Of a stretch of 64,000 nucleotides of DNA, positions 36,073 through 45,992 are shown one piece after another. The position numbers and the translations under genes are program-made. Source of the stretch: Microvirga tunisiensis (GTDB lineage: Bacteria; Pseudomonadota; Alphaproteobacteria; Rhizobiales; Beijerinckiaceae); NCBI RefSeq assembly GCF_009296175.1, contig NZ_VOSK01000007.1, forward strand, positions 27,365 to 91,364, given 5' to 3'. The notes beneath the pieces are model-generated. The model did not search any database, was not told where the DNA came from, and saw only the letters and a program-made list of their open reading frames with translations. The stretch's first letter is position 1; each line of letters starts with the position of its first letter.

Positions 36073-36482
36073 CCGTTCGTCCTCAAGGCGAAACCCAAAT
36101 GAAAGCGCGCCCGAGGGCGCATCGCGCTGTCGGACGTTGACCTCCAGCCTCTCGGGCTGGGCGGCGGCTCAAAAGGGCTCGCTCTACAGATTTGCGGCCA
36201 GCGCTTAAGGGGAAAAGGTGCAAGAGTCAAGGAAAAGACAGAAAATGGAGAGTCTTGGGGGCTTCATCGCTCCCTTCCCGGACAAGGCGGAGGCTCCTCC
36301 GCGTCATCACCGGCCTTGTGCCGGTGATCTCGACGTGTGAGGCGCGGCGCTTCAAACAACCGGGATGGCTGGGACAAGCCCGGCCATGACGTTGCGGATG
36401 ACATGACGGGACGATGCTGAGGCCCCTTGCCGATCCGCACCAGCATCCCCATGCTTAAAGCTTCGCTGGACCTGACGCCCCT
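36073..36482. other. 410-base gap holding a palindromic repeat
   Basis: Between two divergent genes. It contains copy 2 of the ~88-base palindromic repeat (36302-36390) and otherwise no coding sequence I can support; the frames open here are short and lack a ribosome site. Promoters for the ffh-linked operon and for the MBL gene should lie here, but I see no convincing -35/-10 pair. Confidence 0.6.
36302..36390. repeat. ~88-base palindromic repeat, copy 2
   Basis: Starts GTCATCACCGGCCTTGTGCC and ends GCCCGGCCATGAC. Same length and arms as copy 1, with an internal half that differs by several bases. It lies in the divergent gap upstream of the MBL gene. Confidence 0.8.
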
Positions 36483-37547
36483 ATGAACCGCCGCACCCTT
36501 CTCAAAGCTTTAGGCCTCCCCGTCATCGCCGCGACCGGCGCCCTTGGCTGGATGACCGCCGCCCGGGCGGTGAACCGCTATTACGAGGGTCCGGTCACGG
36601 ATCATTTCGACGGGGTGCGGTTCTTCTCGCCGGGCCAGCCTCAGGACAAGGGATTTCTGGAGCTCGCCCGCTGGCAGCTCGGCGGCGGGCGGAAAGGTTG
36701 GCCGGACAGCTTTCCAAGCCCCTTCCAGGACAAGCCTCCGGCCGAGGTGCAGGGACTGCGCACGGCCCTGATCGGCCATGCCTCCTTCCTGATCCAGGTG
36801 GCCGGGCTCAACATCCTCACCGATCCGGTACTCTCCGACCGGGCAAGCCCGGTCTCCTTCGCGGGCCCCAAGCGGGTCAATCCGCCGGGCATCGCCTTCA
36901 ACGACCTGCCGCCGATCCATGCGGTGCTGATCACGCATAATCATTACGACCATCTCGACACCGAGACCCTGGGGAGGCTCTGGCAGCGGGATCGCCCCAA
37001 AATCATCGCGCCGCTCGGCAACGATGCGGTGATCCGGGCCGAGCATCCAGAGATCCCGGTCGAGACGCGGGACTGGGGTGGGGCGGTGGATCTGGGGAAC
37101 GGCGTCACGGCCCATTTCGAGCCGGCCTATCACTGGTCCGCGCGGGGCATCAACGACCGGCGCATGGCGCTCTGGTGCGCCTATGTGCTCACCACGCCCT
37201 CGGGCACGATCTACCATATCGGCGATACGGGCTTCGGCGACGGCAGGATCTTCCATGCCGTGCGTGAACGCTTCGACCGACCCCGTCTCGCCCATCTGCC
37301 CATCGGGGCCTATGAGCCGCGCTGGTTCATGGAGCCGCAGCACATGAACCCGGAGGATGCGGTGAAGGTGCTCGCCATCATTGAGGCGGAGCAGGCGCTG
37401 GGCCATCATTGGGGCACGTTCCGGCTCACCAACGAGGGCGTCGACGAGCCGCCGCAGGAACTGGCGGCGGCGCTCCAGGCGGCCGAAATTCCGGCAGAGC
37501 GGTTCAGACCGTTACGGCCCGGGGAGGCATGGACGCGGTCAGGGTGA
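36483..37547 (+). CDS. MBL-fold metallo-hydrolase, exported (NAPE-PLD/UlaG-like)
   Basis: A 354-residue metallo-beta-lactamase-fold protein. The first 30 residues (RRTLLKALGLPVIAATGALG) look like a Tat/Sec signal or membrane anchor, with an RRTLLK twin-arginine-like start. Metal motif HNHYDH (152-157), then the later blocks GDTGFGDG and HHWGTF match the N-acylphosphatidylethanolamine-phospholipase-D/UlaG subgroup, hydrolysing phosphodiester or lactone bonds. Its 3' end overlaps the convergent HAD gene by 44 bases. Substrate unknown; an envelope lipid is a guess. Confidence 0.85.
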   Translation: MNRRTLLKALGLPVIAATGALGWMTAARAVNRYYEGPVTDHFDGVRFFSPGQPQDKGFLELARWQLGGGRKGWPDSFPSPFQDKPPAEVQGLRTALIGHASFLIQVAGLNILTDPVLSDRASPVSFAGPKRVNPPGIAFNDLPPIHAVLITHNHYDHLDTETLGRLWQRDRPKIIAPLGNDAVIRAEHPEIPVETRDWGGAVDLGNGVTAHFEPAYHWSARGINDRRMALWCAYVLTTPSGTIYHIGDTGFGDGRIFHAVRERFDRPRLAHLPIGAYEPRWFMEPQHMNPEDAVKVLAIIEAEQALGHHWGTFRLTNEGVDEPPQELAAALQAAEIPAERFRPLRPGEAWTRSG

Positions 37548-38175
37548 GGATCGGTGCCTCCAGTTCACGAGGTTCGTCCACCAGGCAGGCGGCGCCTGCG
37601 TCCAGCAGTTCCCGCCGGGAACCATAGCCCCAGGTGACGCCGATGGTGGCGATGTCGTTGGCCCTGGCGCCGATGACATCATGCTCCCGGTCGCCGATCA
37701 TGACGGCGCGTGCAGGGTCGAACTTCTCCTGATCGAGAATGTGCCGGATGAGATCGCGCTTGTCGGCATTCCGAGTGTCGAGTTCGGATCCATAGATTTC
37801 GATAAAGAAGTGCGACAGATCGAAGTGATCGAGGATCCGCCGCGCGAAGACATGCGGCTTCGACGTTGCGACGAAGAGGCGAACGCCCTTTTCCTGAAGG
37901 TTCTGGAGCAGGGCCGGGATGCCCGCATAGACCTCGTTCTCGAACAGCCCGGTCTCGCCGAACCGCTCGCGGTAAAGGCGCAGAGCCTCCTGAGCGTCAT
38001 CGGAACTGCCCAGGAGTTTTGCGAAGCTTGCGATCAGGGGTGGACCGATCATCCAAGTGAGCTCGTCCGCTTCCGGAACAGGATGTCCCAGCCTCTCGAG
38101 GGCGTACTGGATCGAACGGGTGATACCTGCCTTCGGGTTCGTCAGGGTCCCGTCAAGGTCGAAGAGAGCGATCAT
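37504..38175 (-). CDS. HAD-superfamily phosphatase (phosphoglycolate-phosphatase-like)
   Basis: A 223-residue haloacid-dehalogenase hydrolase: nucleophile Asp in LFDLDGTLTN (motif I), ATSKPH (motif II), and MIGDREHDVIGARANDI (motifs III/IV), with the alpha-helical cap between. The length and cap fit phosphoglycolate phosphatase or PpaX-like enzymes. Its C-terminal codons overlap the MBL gene by 44 bases in convergent orientation; the last about 15 residues could be dispensable. It follows the GyrI-like gene on the same strand by nine bases. Confidence 0.88.
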   Translation of the reverse strand: MIALFDLDGTLTNPKAGITRSIQYALERLGHPVPEADELTWMIGPPLIASFAKLLGSSDDAQEALRLYRERFGETGLFENEVYAGIPALLQNLQEKGVRLFVATSKPHVFARRILDHFDLSHFFIEIYGSELDTRNADKRDLIRHILDQEKFDPARAVMIGDREHDVIGARANDIATIGVTWGYGSRRELLDAGAACLVDEPRELEAPILTLTASMPPRAVTV

Positions 38176-38184
38176 TGAGGGCGA

Positions 38185-38853
38185 TTATTCCTTGGGCTGA
38201 ACGTAGATGTTCACCTCGAAATTAGTGTCCTGCGAATCCGTGAAGTCGCTCACGTATTCCTCGATGAAGGCGTCCTTGGCGACGATCTCCTTGATGTCGA
38301 GATAGGCCGTGATCGTCTCGTAGGTGCCATCGATCTCGTCATAAGCGTCCTTGTGCACGAAGCGGAACGACTTGCCCTCCGGCGTCTTGCCGAACTTGAT
38401 CTCGGGGGTGAGCTCGGTCTTGCCCTCCGGCACCTGGGCGATCGGCACCATCGCCTCGTATTTGAAACCGTTGTCGTCGGTATCGACGAAGATCGTCAGC
38501 GGCCGGCCCGTCGGCGTGATCCCCGCCTTCTTCAACTCGCCCTCGATCTTGGCGAAGGCGTTTTTCAGGTTGGTGAAAGCCTCGTCCCAGGTGCTGATGC
38601 CGTTGAGCACCACCGTGGGCTTTGCAACCAGAACGCCCTCCTCCACGCCTGTCGGATCGCTCGGGTTCGGGAACAGGGTCGTGCGGCCTGCCTGCTGCGC
38701 CGTTGCCGGTCCTTGAGGAGTTGCGCCGGGCTGTGCCGGAGCCGGTGCCTCGGGCGCGGCCGGCGGCGGATTGGCCGCCGGTGGCGTCTGCGCAAGGGCG
38801 ACGCTCGAGCAGAGGGCAACAACGAGAAGAAAACCTAAAGAGCGCAGCCGCAT
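38185..38853 (-). CDS. Secreted GyrI-like domain protein
   Basis: A 222-residue protein with a Sec signal peptide (RLRSLGFLLVVALCSSVALA, cleavage near residue 21), a disordered Pro/Ala-rich stretch (about 22-58, AAPEAPAPAQPGATPQ), and a C-terminal GyrI-like (AraC-effector-binding type) domain with YEAMVPIAQ and YLDIKEIVAKDAFIEEY. Such folds bind small molecules or modulate targets; a periplasmic version is unusual but recurrent in Rhizobiales. It is nine bases upstream of the HAD phosphatase gene. Confidence 0.8.
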   Translation of the reverse strand: MRLRSLGFLLVVALCSSVALAQTPPAANPPPAAPEAPAPAQPGATPQGPATAQQAGRTTLFPNPSDPTGVEEGVLVAKPTVVLNGISTWDEAFTNLKNAFAKIEGELKKAGITPTGRPLTIFVDTDDNGFKYEAMVPIAQVPEGKTELTPEIKFGKTPEGKSFRFVHKDAYDEIDGTYETITAYLDIKEIVAKDAFIEEYVSDFTDSQDTNFEVNIYVQPKE

Positions 38854-39070
38854 GAGTAGGACGCCTCACCCGCGAATCACGAATCACGAAGGGATATAAT
38901 GCAGCACCATAGGGAGGTTTTGGTGCAGCGGCGAGGCCGTCCGCGCGCGTCTGTGGAGGACGGATTGCAGCAGGCCCAGAGGCCTCGGGTTTCTAGCCAT
39001 CTGACGATATTGCCGCAGACAATCGCGATCCCTCTCGCGATTTCCGGCATTTTAAGCCATATACGCCCCC

Positions 39071-39955
39071 ATGACTGCCCTTTCGAACAGCCGTTTTCTG
39101 AAAATGAACGGTCTCGGCAACGAGATCACCGTGCTCGACCTGCGCGGCTCCTCCCATCGCGTGAGCGCGGCGGAAGCGCGAGCCATCGCGGCCGATCCGC
39201 GCTCGCGCTTCGATCAGCTGATGGTGCTGCACGATCCCGTGACGCCCGGCACCGATGCCTTCATGCGCATCTACAACACGGACGGCTCGGAAGCCGGCGC
39301 CTGCGGCAACGGCACCCGCTGCGTTGCCTGGGCGCTGACGGCCGATCCGGTCATGAGCCGCCCGGTTCAAGGCGATCTCGTGCTCGAGACCGGGGCCGGC
39401 CTGCTGCCGGTAGAGCAGGTCTCCGATACGGTCTTCACCGTCGACATGGGCCCGCCGCGCTTTGGGTGGAACGAGATTCCCCTGCGCGATCCTTATCCGG
39501 ACACCCGCACGATCGCGGTCGACACGACGCTGCCCGACGCCCCCGAGCTTCAGGGGCCTTCGGCGGTCAGCATGGGCAATCCGCACGCGATCTTCTGGGT
39601 CGAGGATGCGCAGGCCTATAACCTCGCCGCCATCGGTCCGAAATTCGAGCACGATCCGGTCTTCCCGACGCGCGCCAACATCTCGTTCGCTCAAGTTCCG
39701 AGCTCCGAACACATCGTGCTGCGCGTCTGGGAGCGCGGGGCCGGTGCAACCCGTGCCTGCGGCTCCGCCGCCTGCGCGGCCCTCGTGGCGGCCGCCCGCA
39801 AGGGGCTGACCGGCCGCAAGGCCGTGGTGACCCTCCCAGGTGGCGATCTCATCATCGAATGGCGCGAGAGCGACGGCCACGTGCTCATGACCGGCCCGAC
39901 CGAGCTGGAGCATGAGGGCACCTTCTCCCCTGCCCTTTTTACCGAGGTGGCCTGA
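39071..39955 (+). CDS. dapF: Diaminopimelate epimerase
   Basis: A 294-residue PLP-independent epimerase making meso-diaminopimelate for lysine and peptidoglycan. Two catalytic cysteines stand in [13 protein letters not shown] (Cys78) and [12 protein letters not shown] (Cys230), in the symmetric halves of the protein, and the opening [17 protein letters not shown] is typical. The stop overlaps the mtaB ATG by one base, so translation is coupled. It is slightly longer than E. coli DapF (274). Confidence 0.97.
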   Translation: MTALSNSRFLKMNGLGNEITVLDLRGSSHRVSAAEARAIAADPRSRFDQLMVLHDPVTPGTDAFMRIYNTDGSEAGACGNGTRCVAWALTADPVMSRPVQGDLVLETGAGLLPVEQVSDTVFTVDMGPPRFGWNEIPLRDPYPDTRTIAVDTTLPDAPELQGPSAVSMGNPHAIFWVEDAQAYNLAAIGPKFEHDPVFPTRANISFAQVPSSEHIVLRVWERGAGATRACGSAACAALVAAARKGLTGRKAVVTLPGGDLIIEWRESDGHVLMTGPTELEHEGTFSPALFTEVA

Positions 39956-41208
39956 TGGCGGTCGAGGTCGTCACCTTCGGATGCCGGCTCAACACCTACG
40001 AGTCGGAGGCCATGCAGCGCCACGCGGAAGAGGCGGGCCTTGGCGAAGTCGTGATCGTCAACACCTGCGCGGTCACCGGCGAGGCGACGCGCCAGGCGCG
40101 CCAGTCGATCCGCAAGCTCGCCCGCGAGAAGCCCGGTGCCCGCATCATCGTGACGGGCTGCGCCGCGCAAGTGGAGCCTGAAACCTTCGCGGCGATGCCG
40201 GAGGTTTCCCAAGTCGTCGGCAATCACGAGAAGATGAAGGCCGAGACCTGGGCCGGCATGCGCGATTTCGGTGCAATGCTAAGCGAAAAGGTTTTGGTCA
40301 ACGACATCATGGCGGTGAAGGAAACCGCCGTGCATCTCATCGACGGCATGCGCGGGCGCACCCGCGCCTTCGTGCAGGTGCAGAACGGCTGCGACCATCG
40401 CTGCACCTTCTGCATCATCCCTTACGGTCGCGGCAATTCCCGCTCGGTGCCCATGGGCGCGGTGGTGGAGCAGGTGCGCACTCTCGTAGAGCACGGCTCC
40501 CGCGAGGTGGTGCTCACCGGCGTCGACATCACGAGCTACGGCAAGGATCTGCCGGGCGAGCCGAAACTCGGCACCATGGTGAAAAGCCTGCTGCGCCACG
40601 TGCCGGAGCTGGAGCGGTTGCGCATCTCCTCCATCGACTCGGTAGAGGCCGACGACGATCTGTTGGACGTCATCGCCAATGAGGGCCGCCTGATGCCGCA
40701 TCTGCATCTCTCCTTGCAGGCCGGCGACGACATGGTGTTGAAGCGCATGAAGCGCCGCCACCTGCGCAACGACGCCATCGCCTTCTGCGAAGAGGTGAAG
40801 CGGCTGCGCCCCGACATGGTGTTCGGTGCCGACATCATCGCGGGCTTCCCGACCGAAACCGAGGAGATGTTCTCCCGCTCCCTCGACATCGTCGAGGAAT
40901 GCGGCCTGACCCATCTCCACGTCTTCCCGTTCTCACCTCGCCCCGGCACGCCGGCCGCCCGCATGCCGCAGGTGGCGCGCGATGTGGTGAAGGATCGCGC
41001 GCGTCACCTGCGCGAAAAGGGCGAGGCCGCGCTGCTGAAGCATCTAGGGGAGGAAGTCGGAGCGAGACGCAACGTGCTGGTCGAGACGAACCAGCTCGGC
41101 CGCACCGAAGGGTTTACGCTCGTGCGCTTCGACAAGCCCGTGACGCCGGGCGAGATCGTGCCCGCGACCATCGCCGGCCACGACGGCAAGGAATTGCTGG
41201 CGGCTTAA
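39955..41208 (+). CDS. mtaB: tRNA (t6A37) methylthiotransferase MtaB
   Basis: A 417-residue radical-SAM enzyme adding a methylthio group to t6A37 of tRNAs reading ANN codons. The auxiliary-cluster cysteines are Cys10, Cys38 and Cys69 of the N-terminal domain, and the radical-SAM triad is in GCDHRCTFCIIPYGRG (Cys146, Cys150, Cys153). Length and the RSVPMGAVVEQ segment distinguish it from MiaB and RimO. It is translationally coupled to dapF, and its stop is in the same TTAA as the stop of the convergent RluA-like gene. Confidence 0.93.
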   Translation: MAVEVVTFGCRLNTYESEAMQRHAEEAGLGEVVIVNTCAVTGEATRQARQSIRKLAREKPGARIIVTGCAAQVEPETFAAMPEVSQVVGNHEKMKAETWAGMRDFGAMLSEKVLVNDIMAVKETAVHLIDGMRGRTRAFVQVQNGCDHRCTFCIIPYGRGNSRSVPMGAVVEQVRTLVEHGSREVVLTGVDITSYGKDLPGEPKLGTMVKSLLRHVPELERLRISSIDSVEADDDLLDVIANEGRLMPHLHLSLQAGDDMVLKRMKRRHLRNDAIAFCEEVKRLRPDMVFGADIIAGFPTETEEMFSRSLDIVEECGLTHLHVFPFSPRPGTPAARMPQVARDVVKDRARHLREKGEAALLKHLGEEVGARRNVLVETNQLGRTEGFTLVRFDKPVTPGEIVPATIAGHDGKELLAA

Positions 41209-41882
41209 ATTACGCCGCAGGCCGCAATTCGCTCCCGCATATGCTCCGGCACCGGCGCCTCGGCCGTGATCGGCGGCTTCTTCGGATAGAGCGGCACGGT
41301 GACGCTTCTCGCGTGCAGGTGCAGGCCCGGACCACCGAATCGTGGGGCCGTGCCGTAGATCGGATCGCCGAGGATCGGAAAGTTCATGGCCGCGCAATGG
41401 ACCCGCAACTGATGGGTGCGGCCGGTGATGGGGCGCAGTTCGAGGAGGGTCAGGCCCTCGCCCCGGCCGAGCACCCGCCATTGCGTCAGCGAGGGCTGGC
41501 CCTTGGGATCGACCTTCATCCACCAGCCGCGATCGGGCGATTTCGGCGCGAGTGGAAGATCAATCTCGCCCTCGCCTTCGTGAGGCCCGCCCTCGACCAC
41601 GGCCCAATAGACCTTGTCGACCTCTTTCTTGCGGAACAGTTCGTTGAGCCGCGCGATAGCCTTCGGATGGCGGCCGAGAACAAGGCAGCCGGAGGTGTCC
41701 TTGTTGAGGCGGTGCGCGGCCTCCGGACGGCGCGGCAAACCGAAGCGGAGGGCATCGAGGTGATGAAACAGCGTCTCGCCTCCCTTGGGGCCGGGATGCA
41801 CGGCTAAGCCGGCGGGCTTGTCGATCACGAGCATCAGGGCATCGCGATACAGCAATCGGGACACTATCTCTTCCGCATTCAT
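41205..41882 (-). CDS. RluA-family pseudouridine synthase
   Basis: A 225-residue enzyme with no S4 domain. The catalytic Asp lies in AHRLNKDTSGCLVLGR, and VYWAVVEG, LTLLELRPITGRTHQLRVH and GDPIYG follow in the family order. It isomerises uridine in rRNA or tRNA; the target cannot be told between RluA, RluC/D and TruC groups. The ATG at 41882 gives a normal length; the much longer frame upstream is antisense to ftsY and not coding. It overlaps mtaB by four bases at the stops. Confidence 0.9.
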   Translation of the reverse strand: MNAEEIVSRLLYRDALMLVIDKPAGLAVHPGPKGGETLFHHLDALRFGLPRRPEAAHRLNKDTSGCLVLGRHPKAIARLNELFRKKEVDKVYWAVVEGGPHEGEGEIDLPLAPKSPDRGWWMKVDPKGQPSLTQWRVLGRGEGLTLLELRPITGRTHQLRVHCAAMNFPILGDPIYGTAPRFGGPGLHLHARSVTVPLYPKKPPITAEAPVPEHMRERIAACGVI

Positions 41883-41951
41883 GATGCCTCGGCTATCGAG
41901 GCACGCGCATGAATGCAAGCACGAGATTTTTAAGAGGCGAGAGCGAGACCC

Positions 41952-43301
41952 ATGGCCGAAACCAAGCCCGACAAGCCCGGATTCCTCTCCCGTCTGTTCG
42001 GGCGCAAGGCTGAAGCTCCTGTGGTCCCCGAACCGGCGCCGGAGACACCGCGGGCCGGCGGCCATCCCGATACAATGCCCTCGCCGCCGGCGAATGCCGC
42101 GGACGATCTGACGGCCGCGCCCCCGACCGTGACCACCGCCTCCCCCGATACGACGGAGGAGGACAAGACGCCGCCGGAGCTGGCCGGGGCCGATCTCCAA
42201 CCCGTGGAGGGCCTGGACCCGGAGGGCACCAATCCGCAGGAGCCGCTGCCGCGCATCGTGACCGAGGCCGGACTCGAGCTGCGCCCCGACATTGCAGCCG
42301 CGGACCTGCCGGCCCCTGAACCTGCGCCCGCGGAGATCCTTCCCTCTCCCGCGCCCGAGATCAAGCCAAGTCCGGCCCGGGGCTGGTGGCAACGTCTGAC
42401 GGAGGGCATGCGCCGCACGTCCTCGTCCCTCTCCGACAGCGTGACCGGTCTCTTCACCAAGCGCAAACTCGACGACGCGACGCTCGAAGAGTTGGAGGAC
42501 GCCCTGGTCCAGGCCGATCTCGGCGTGCCCACCGCCATGCGGATCACGGAGGCGATCGCGTCGGGCCGCTACAACAAGGAGATCTCTCCGCAGGAGGTGA
42601 AGACCATTCTGGCGGGCGAGGTGGAGAAGACTCTCCAGCCGGTCGCCCAGGCGCTGACCATCGATCGCACGAAAAAGCCCTTCGTCATCCTCATGGTCGG
42701 CGTGAACGGGGCGGGCAAGACCACGACCATCGGCAAGCTCTCGCAAAAGTTCCGGCAGCAAGGCCTGACGGTGATGCTGGCTGCCGGCGACACCTTCCGC
42801 GCGGCGGCCATTGAGCAGCTCAAAATCTGGGGCGAGCGGGTCGGCGCGCCGGTCCTGGCCCGCGGCCAGGGTGCCGATGCGGCCGGCCTCGCCTATGATG
42901 CGCTGCAGGAGGCGAAGGCCAACGGCACGGATGTGCTTCTCATCGACACGGCGGGTCGCCTGCAGAACAAGGTCGGGCTGATGGCCGAGCTCGAAAAGAT
43001 CGTGCGCGTCGTGAAGAAATTCGATCCGTCCGCGCCGCATGCCACCCTCCTCGTGCTCGACGCGACGGTGGGCCAGAACGCCATGAGCCAGGTCGAGCTG
43101 TTCCAGAAGGCGGCGGGCGTGACCGGCCTCGTAATGACCAAGCTCGACGGCACCGCTCGCGGCGGCATCCTGGTGGCGCTGGCCGAGAAATTCCGCCTGC
43201 CCGTGCACTTCATCGGGGTCGGCGAAGGGGTCGAGGACCTGGAACCTTTCACCGCACGGGATTTCGCAAAAGCCATCGCCGGGTTAGAAGCAACCTCATG
43301 A
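41952..43301 (+). CDS. ftsY: Signal recognition particle receptor FtsY
   Basis: A 449-residue SRP receptor. Residues about 1-150 are the acidic, Pro/Glu-rich, low-complexity A domain ([14 protein letters not shown]), followed by the NG domain with [15 protein letters not shown] (about 250-264), [20 protein letters not shown] and [10 protein letters not shown]. It works at the inner membrane with Ffh. It overlaps the yciB/ispZ gene by four bases, and is separated by 69 bases from the RluA-like start on the other strand. Confidence 0.97.
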   Translation: MAETKPDKPGFLSRLFGRKAEAPVVPEPAPETPRAGGHPDTMPSPPANAADDLTAAPPTVTTASPDTTEEDKTPPELAGADLQPVEGLDPEGTNPQEPLPRIVTEAGLELRPDIAAADLPAPEPAPAEILPSPAPEIKPSPARGWWQRLTEGMRRTSSSLSDSVTGLFTKRKLDDATLEELEDALVQADLGVPTAMRITEAIASGRYNKEISPQEVKTILAGEVEKTLQPVAQALTIDRTKKPFVILMVGVNGAGKTTTIGKLSQKFRQQGLTVMLAAGDTFRAAAIEQLKIWGERVGAPVLARGQGADAAGLAYDALQEAKANGTDVLLIDTAGRLQNKVGLMAELEKIVRVVKKFDPSAPHATLLVLDATVGQNAMSQVELFQKAAGVTGLVMTKLDGTARGGILVALAEKFRLPVHFIGVGEGVEDLEPFTARDFAKAIAGLEATS

Positions 43302-43894
43302 CCGACGCAAAGCGCCTCCCTCCTCTGCTCAAGCTCGCCCTCGAACTCGGCCCGCTCGCTCTGTTCTTCCTCGGCAATGCCTATGGGGACCGGTTCGGCT
43401 TCCCGGAAGGCCAGCGCATCTTCGCCGCCACGGGCGTCTTCATCGTGGCGACGGTGATCGCCTTGGGGATTGGCTACCTGCTGGTCCGCAAGCTGCCGAT
43501 CATGCCGGTGGTGTCGGGCATCGTCGTGGTGGTGTTCGGCGGGCTCACCCTGTTCCTGCAGGACGAGACCTTCATCAAGCTCAAGCCCACCATCGTGAAC
43601 ACGATGTTCGGGTTCGTGCTGCTCGGCGGCCTCTACTTCCGCAAGCCCCTGCTCCAGATCGTGCTCGACAGCATGTTCGACCTCACGGAAGAAGGCTGGC
43701 GCAAACTGACTTTGCGCTGGGCCCTGTTCTTCTTCGCGCTCGCGGCGTTGAACGAGATCGTCTGGCGCACGCAGACCACCGACTTCTGGGTCAGCTTCAA
43801 GGTCTTCGGCATCATGCCGCTCACCATCGCCTTCGCGCTGGCGCAGACGCCGCTTCTGCTGCGGCATGAAATCAAGAAGGCAGGAGAGGCTTAA
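43298..43894 (+). CDS. yciB: Intracellular septation protein A (YciB/IspZ family)
   Basis: A 198-residue integral membrane protein with about five hydrophobic segments ([73 protein letters not shown]). These match YciB/IspZ, an inner-membrane protein linked to cell division and envelope integrity. It is coupled to ftsY by a four-base overlap. A palindromic repeat copy begins 21 bases downstream. Confidence 0.92.
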   Translation: MTDAKRLPPLLKLALELGPLALFFLGNAYGDRFGFPEGQRIFAATGVFIVATVIALGIGYLLVRKLPIMPVVSGIVVVVFGGLTLFLQDETFIKLKPTIVNTMFGFVLLGGLYFRKPLLQIVLDSMFDLTEEGWRKLTLRWALFFFALAALNEIVWRTQTTDFWVSFKVFGIMPLTIAFALAQTPLLLRHEIKKAGEA

Positions 43895-43914
43895 GCTGCT
43901 CTCTCCACCACGAC

Positions 43915-44002
43915 GTCATCACCGGCCTTGTGCCGGTGATCCCGATCGGTAAGGCGCGGCGCCTCACAGAATCGAGATGGCCGGGACGAGCCCGGCCATG
44001 AC
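43915..44002. repeat. ~88-base palindromic repeat, copy 3
   Basis: GTCATCACCGGCCTTGTGCC to GCCCGGCCATGAC, 88 bases, between the convergent yciB and cyclase genes. The inner half keeps ATCCCGATCGG and AATCGAGATGGCC as in copy 1. Confidence 0.8.
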
Positions 44003-44022
44003 AAGGGAGCGTTCGGTGCTCC

Positions 44023-45366
44023 TCACCCGGCCGGCTTCATCAGCACCATCTTGCGGGTGACGCCCGGGAGGGGTTCGCACTCGGCCTCCGTCCAGAGCGA
44101 CTCCTCGCCCGCCGTCACGACAGTCTCCTGCGAGGCCAGCAGTTCGCAATCGGCGGCTTTCGTCGCCTGCTCGATGCGCGAGGCGATGTTGACGGTCTCG
44201 CCGACCACGGTGAATTCAAGGCGGCTCTCGTCACCCACCACGCCGCAGAAGACGTCGCCCGTATGGATGCCGATGCCGAGGCGCACCGGCGGGTTGAAGC
44301 CGCGCTTGGCGTTCCAGCGTTCGATCAGGGTCAGAAGGGTGCGGCCGCAGGCGAGCGCCCGGCTGGCATCGTCGTCCCGCGCGCCCGGGACGCCGAACAG
44401 GATGAGGGCCCCGTCGCCGGTGAACTTGTCGATGACGCCGCCATGCCGGGAGGCAGCCCTCAAGACTCGCCGGCGGAACGACGTGATGAAGACGGCAAGC
44501 TGCGCCGGCTCCATGGTCTCGCCGAAAGTCGTCGAGGCGCGGATGTCGACGAAGAGCACGGTCACCGAGATGCGCCTGCCCTGGCGCAGGGTTGCGAAGG
44601 CTTGGTCCGTAAGGATCGGCGCGAGCTCGCGCGGCAGGTAGCGGGTGAGGTTGACACGCAGGGTGGTCTCCCGCACCGCCCGCTCCAGCATCAGCCGTCC
44701 CTGGCGCGCCACCAGGATGAGGATCAAGCCGGCGGCAAAGACCATCACGATGCGGACCATGTTGGCCTGCGGTGAAAACACGCCGATGATCTCGGACAGG
44801 TCCTGCTGGCGCTCCGCCGGACTCAAATATCCGCCGCCATAGGCGAGAAGCGAAAGGCCGATCACATAGATGGCGGCCACGAAGGCCTGGAGCTTCGGCT
44901 GGTAATGGATCGCCGCCGCCGCCATGGTGATCGGCACGACCCAGGCTACCGGAAACACCGCAAAGAGGCTGCCGGGTATCCCCAATCCCCAATGGGTGTA
45001 GGCGAGATTGCCCAGGACGAGGATGGCATCGAGCACGGCCGTGATGACCGGCAGCCTTTCGATGCCGATCCGCTTCGAGGCGAGCCAGGCGCCGACCCAG
45101 CCCAGTGCTCCGAAGAGGACCAGAGTCAGCTCCGCGGCCCAAACCTGCTTGAGCGCCATGGGATTGGTGAGCTCGACGCTCGCTGTGGTGACCAGGACGG
45201 CGAGCAGCAGCAGCCCGGCCGTGACCATACGGGCGAGCCCCGCCCGCTGCAGCGCGCCCGTATCGGCCTCGCGGATCAGCCGGTGCGTGGCATCGCTCAG
45301 GACTGGAGTCGTCCGTAAGTTATCGATAAGGCCGAGAGCGGCGCGGATGCGGGATCGAGGGGTCAC
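44023..45366 (-). CDS. Membrane-bound class III adenylate/guanylate cyclase
   Basis: A 447-residue protein: about six transmembrane segments (residues 45-225; LLLLAVLVTTASVE, VLFGALGWVGAWLA, ITMAAAAIHY and IVMVFAAGLILILVA among them) and a cytosolic cyclase domain (about 260-447). Both metal aspartates are present (FVDIRAST, Asp274; FTGDGALILF, Asp318), and the VVGETVNIASRIEQATK stretch ends the domain. It would make cAMP or cGMP; the choice of base cannot be read safely. The membrane part may sense an unknown signal. Confidence 0.92.
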   Translation of the reverse strand: MTPRSRIRAALGLIDNLRTTPVLSDATHRLIREADTGALQRAGLARMVTAGLLLLAVLVTTASVELTNPMALKQVWAAELTLVLFGALGWVGAWLASKRIGIERLPVITAVLDAILVLGNLAYTHWGLGIPGSLFAVFPVAWVVPITMAAAAIHYQPKLQAFVAAIYVIGLSLLAYGGGYLSPAERQQDLSEIIGVFSPQANMVRIVMVFAAGLILILVARQGRLMLERAVRETTLRVNLTRYLPRELAPILTDQAFATLRQGRRISVTVLFVDIRASTTFGETMEPAQLAVFITSFRRRVLRAASRHGGVIDKFTGDGALILFGVPGARDDDASRALACGRTLLTLIERWNAKRGFNPPVRLGIGIHTGDVFCGVVGDESRLEFTVVGETVNIASRIEQATKAADCELLASQETVVTAGEESLWTEAECEPLPGVTRKMVLMKPAG

Positions 45367-45503
45367 GGGTTTCTTTTCGCTCCCGGATGGGTTGATCTTT
45401 CAGGCCGACACGTGCCTCAACGTCGATTACCGAATGGTTACGCCATCATGACCTGCCAGCAAGACCCGGCAGCATCCCCGCATCCCACAGGAATATATGG
45501 ATC

Positions 45504-45992
45504 ATGAACGAGGCCTTCCAAGCGATCACCCTCTATGTGGATGCGGATGCCTGCCCGGTGAAGACCGAGATCTACCGGGTCGCCGGGCGTCATCGGGTCA
45601 AGGTCTTCGTGGTGTCCAATTCCTTTCTGCAGGTGCCGCAGGATCCGCTGATCGAACGCATCGTGGTGAGCGCAGGGTTCGACGCGGCCGACGACTGGAT
45701 CGCCGAGCGCGCCGGGCGTGGCGCCATCGTGATCACCGCCGACATCCCGCTCGCCAGCCGCTGCGTGAAGGCGGGCGCCGAGGTGATCGGCCCGACCGGA
45801 AAGCCGTTTACCGAAGCCACCGTCGGCATGGCGCTCGCCACCCGCAACCTGATGGAGGACCTGCGCGCCATGGGCGAGGTGACCGGCGGGCCAAAGGCCT
45901 TTTCACCCAAAGACCGCTCGGCCTTCCTCTCGGCGCTGGACGTGGCGATCAACCGCCTCAAGCGCGCGGGATTTGGCTCAAGCGCTCCTTGA
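45504..45992 (+). CDS. YaiI/YqxD family protein (DUF188)
   Basis: A 162-residue protein of the UPF0178 family: [34 protein letters not shown] and [17 protein letters not shown] are the conserved segments, with acidic residues reminiscent of a PIN-like nuclease fold. Biochemical role unknown. It overlaps the 3' end of the ccmG gene (35 bases, convergent). Confidence 0.9.
   Translation: MNEAFQAITLYVDADACPVKTEIYRVAGRHRVKVFVVSNSFLQVPQDPLIERIVVSAGFDAADDWIAERAGRGAIVITADIPLASRCVKAGAEVIGPTGKPFTEATVGMALATRNLMEDLRAMGEVTGGPKAFSPKDRSAFLSALDVAINRLKRAGFGSSAP

Noticed and set aside
41883..43208. Upstream extension of the RluA-like frame antisense to ftsY
   Set aside because: The extension has no family similarity, lies fully opposite ftsY, and a good ATG at 41882 gives a normal RluA length.
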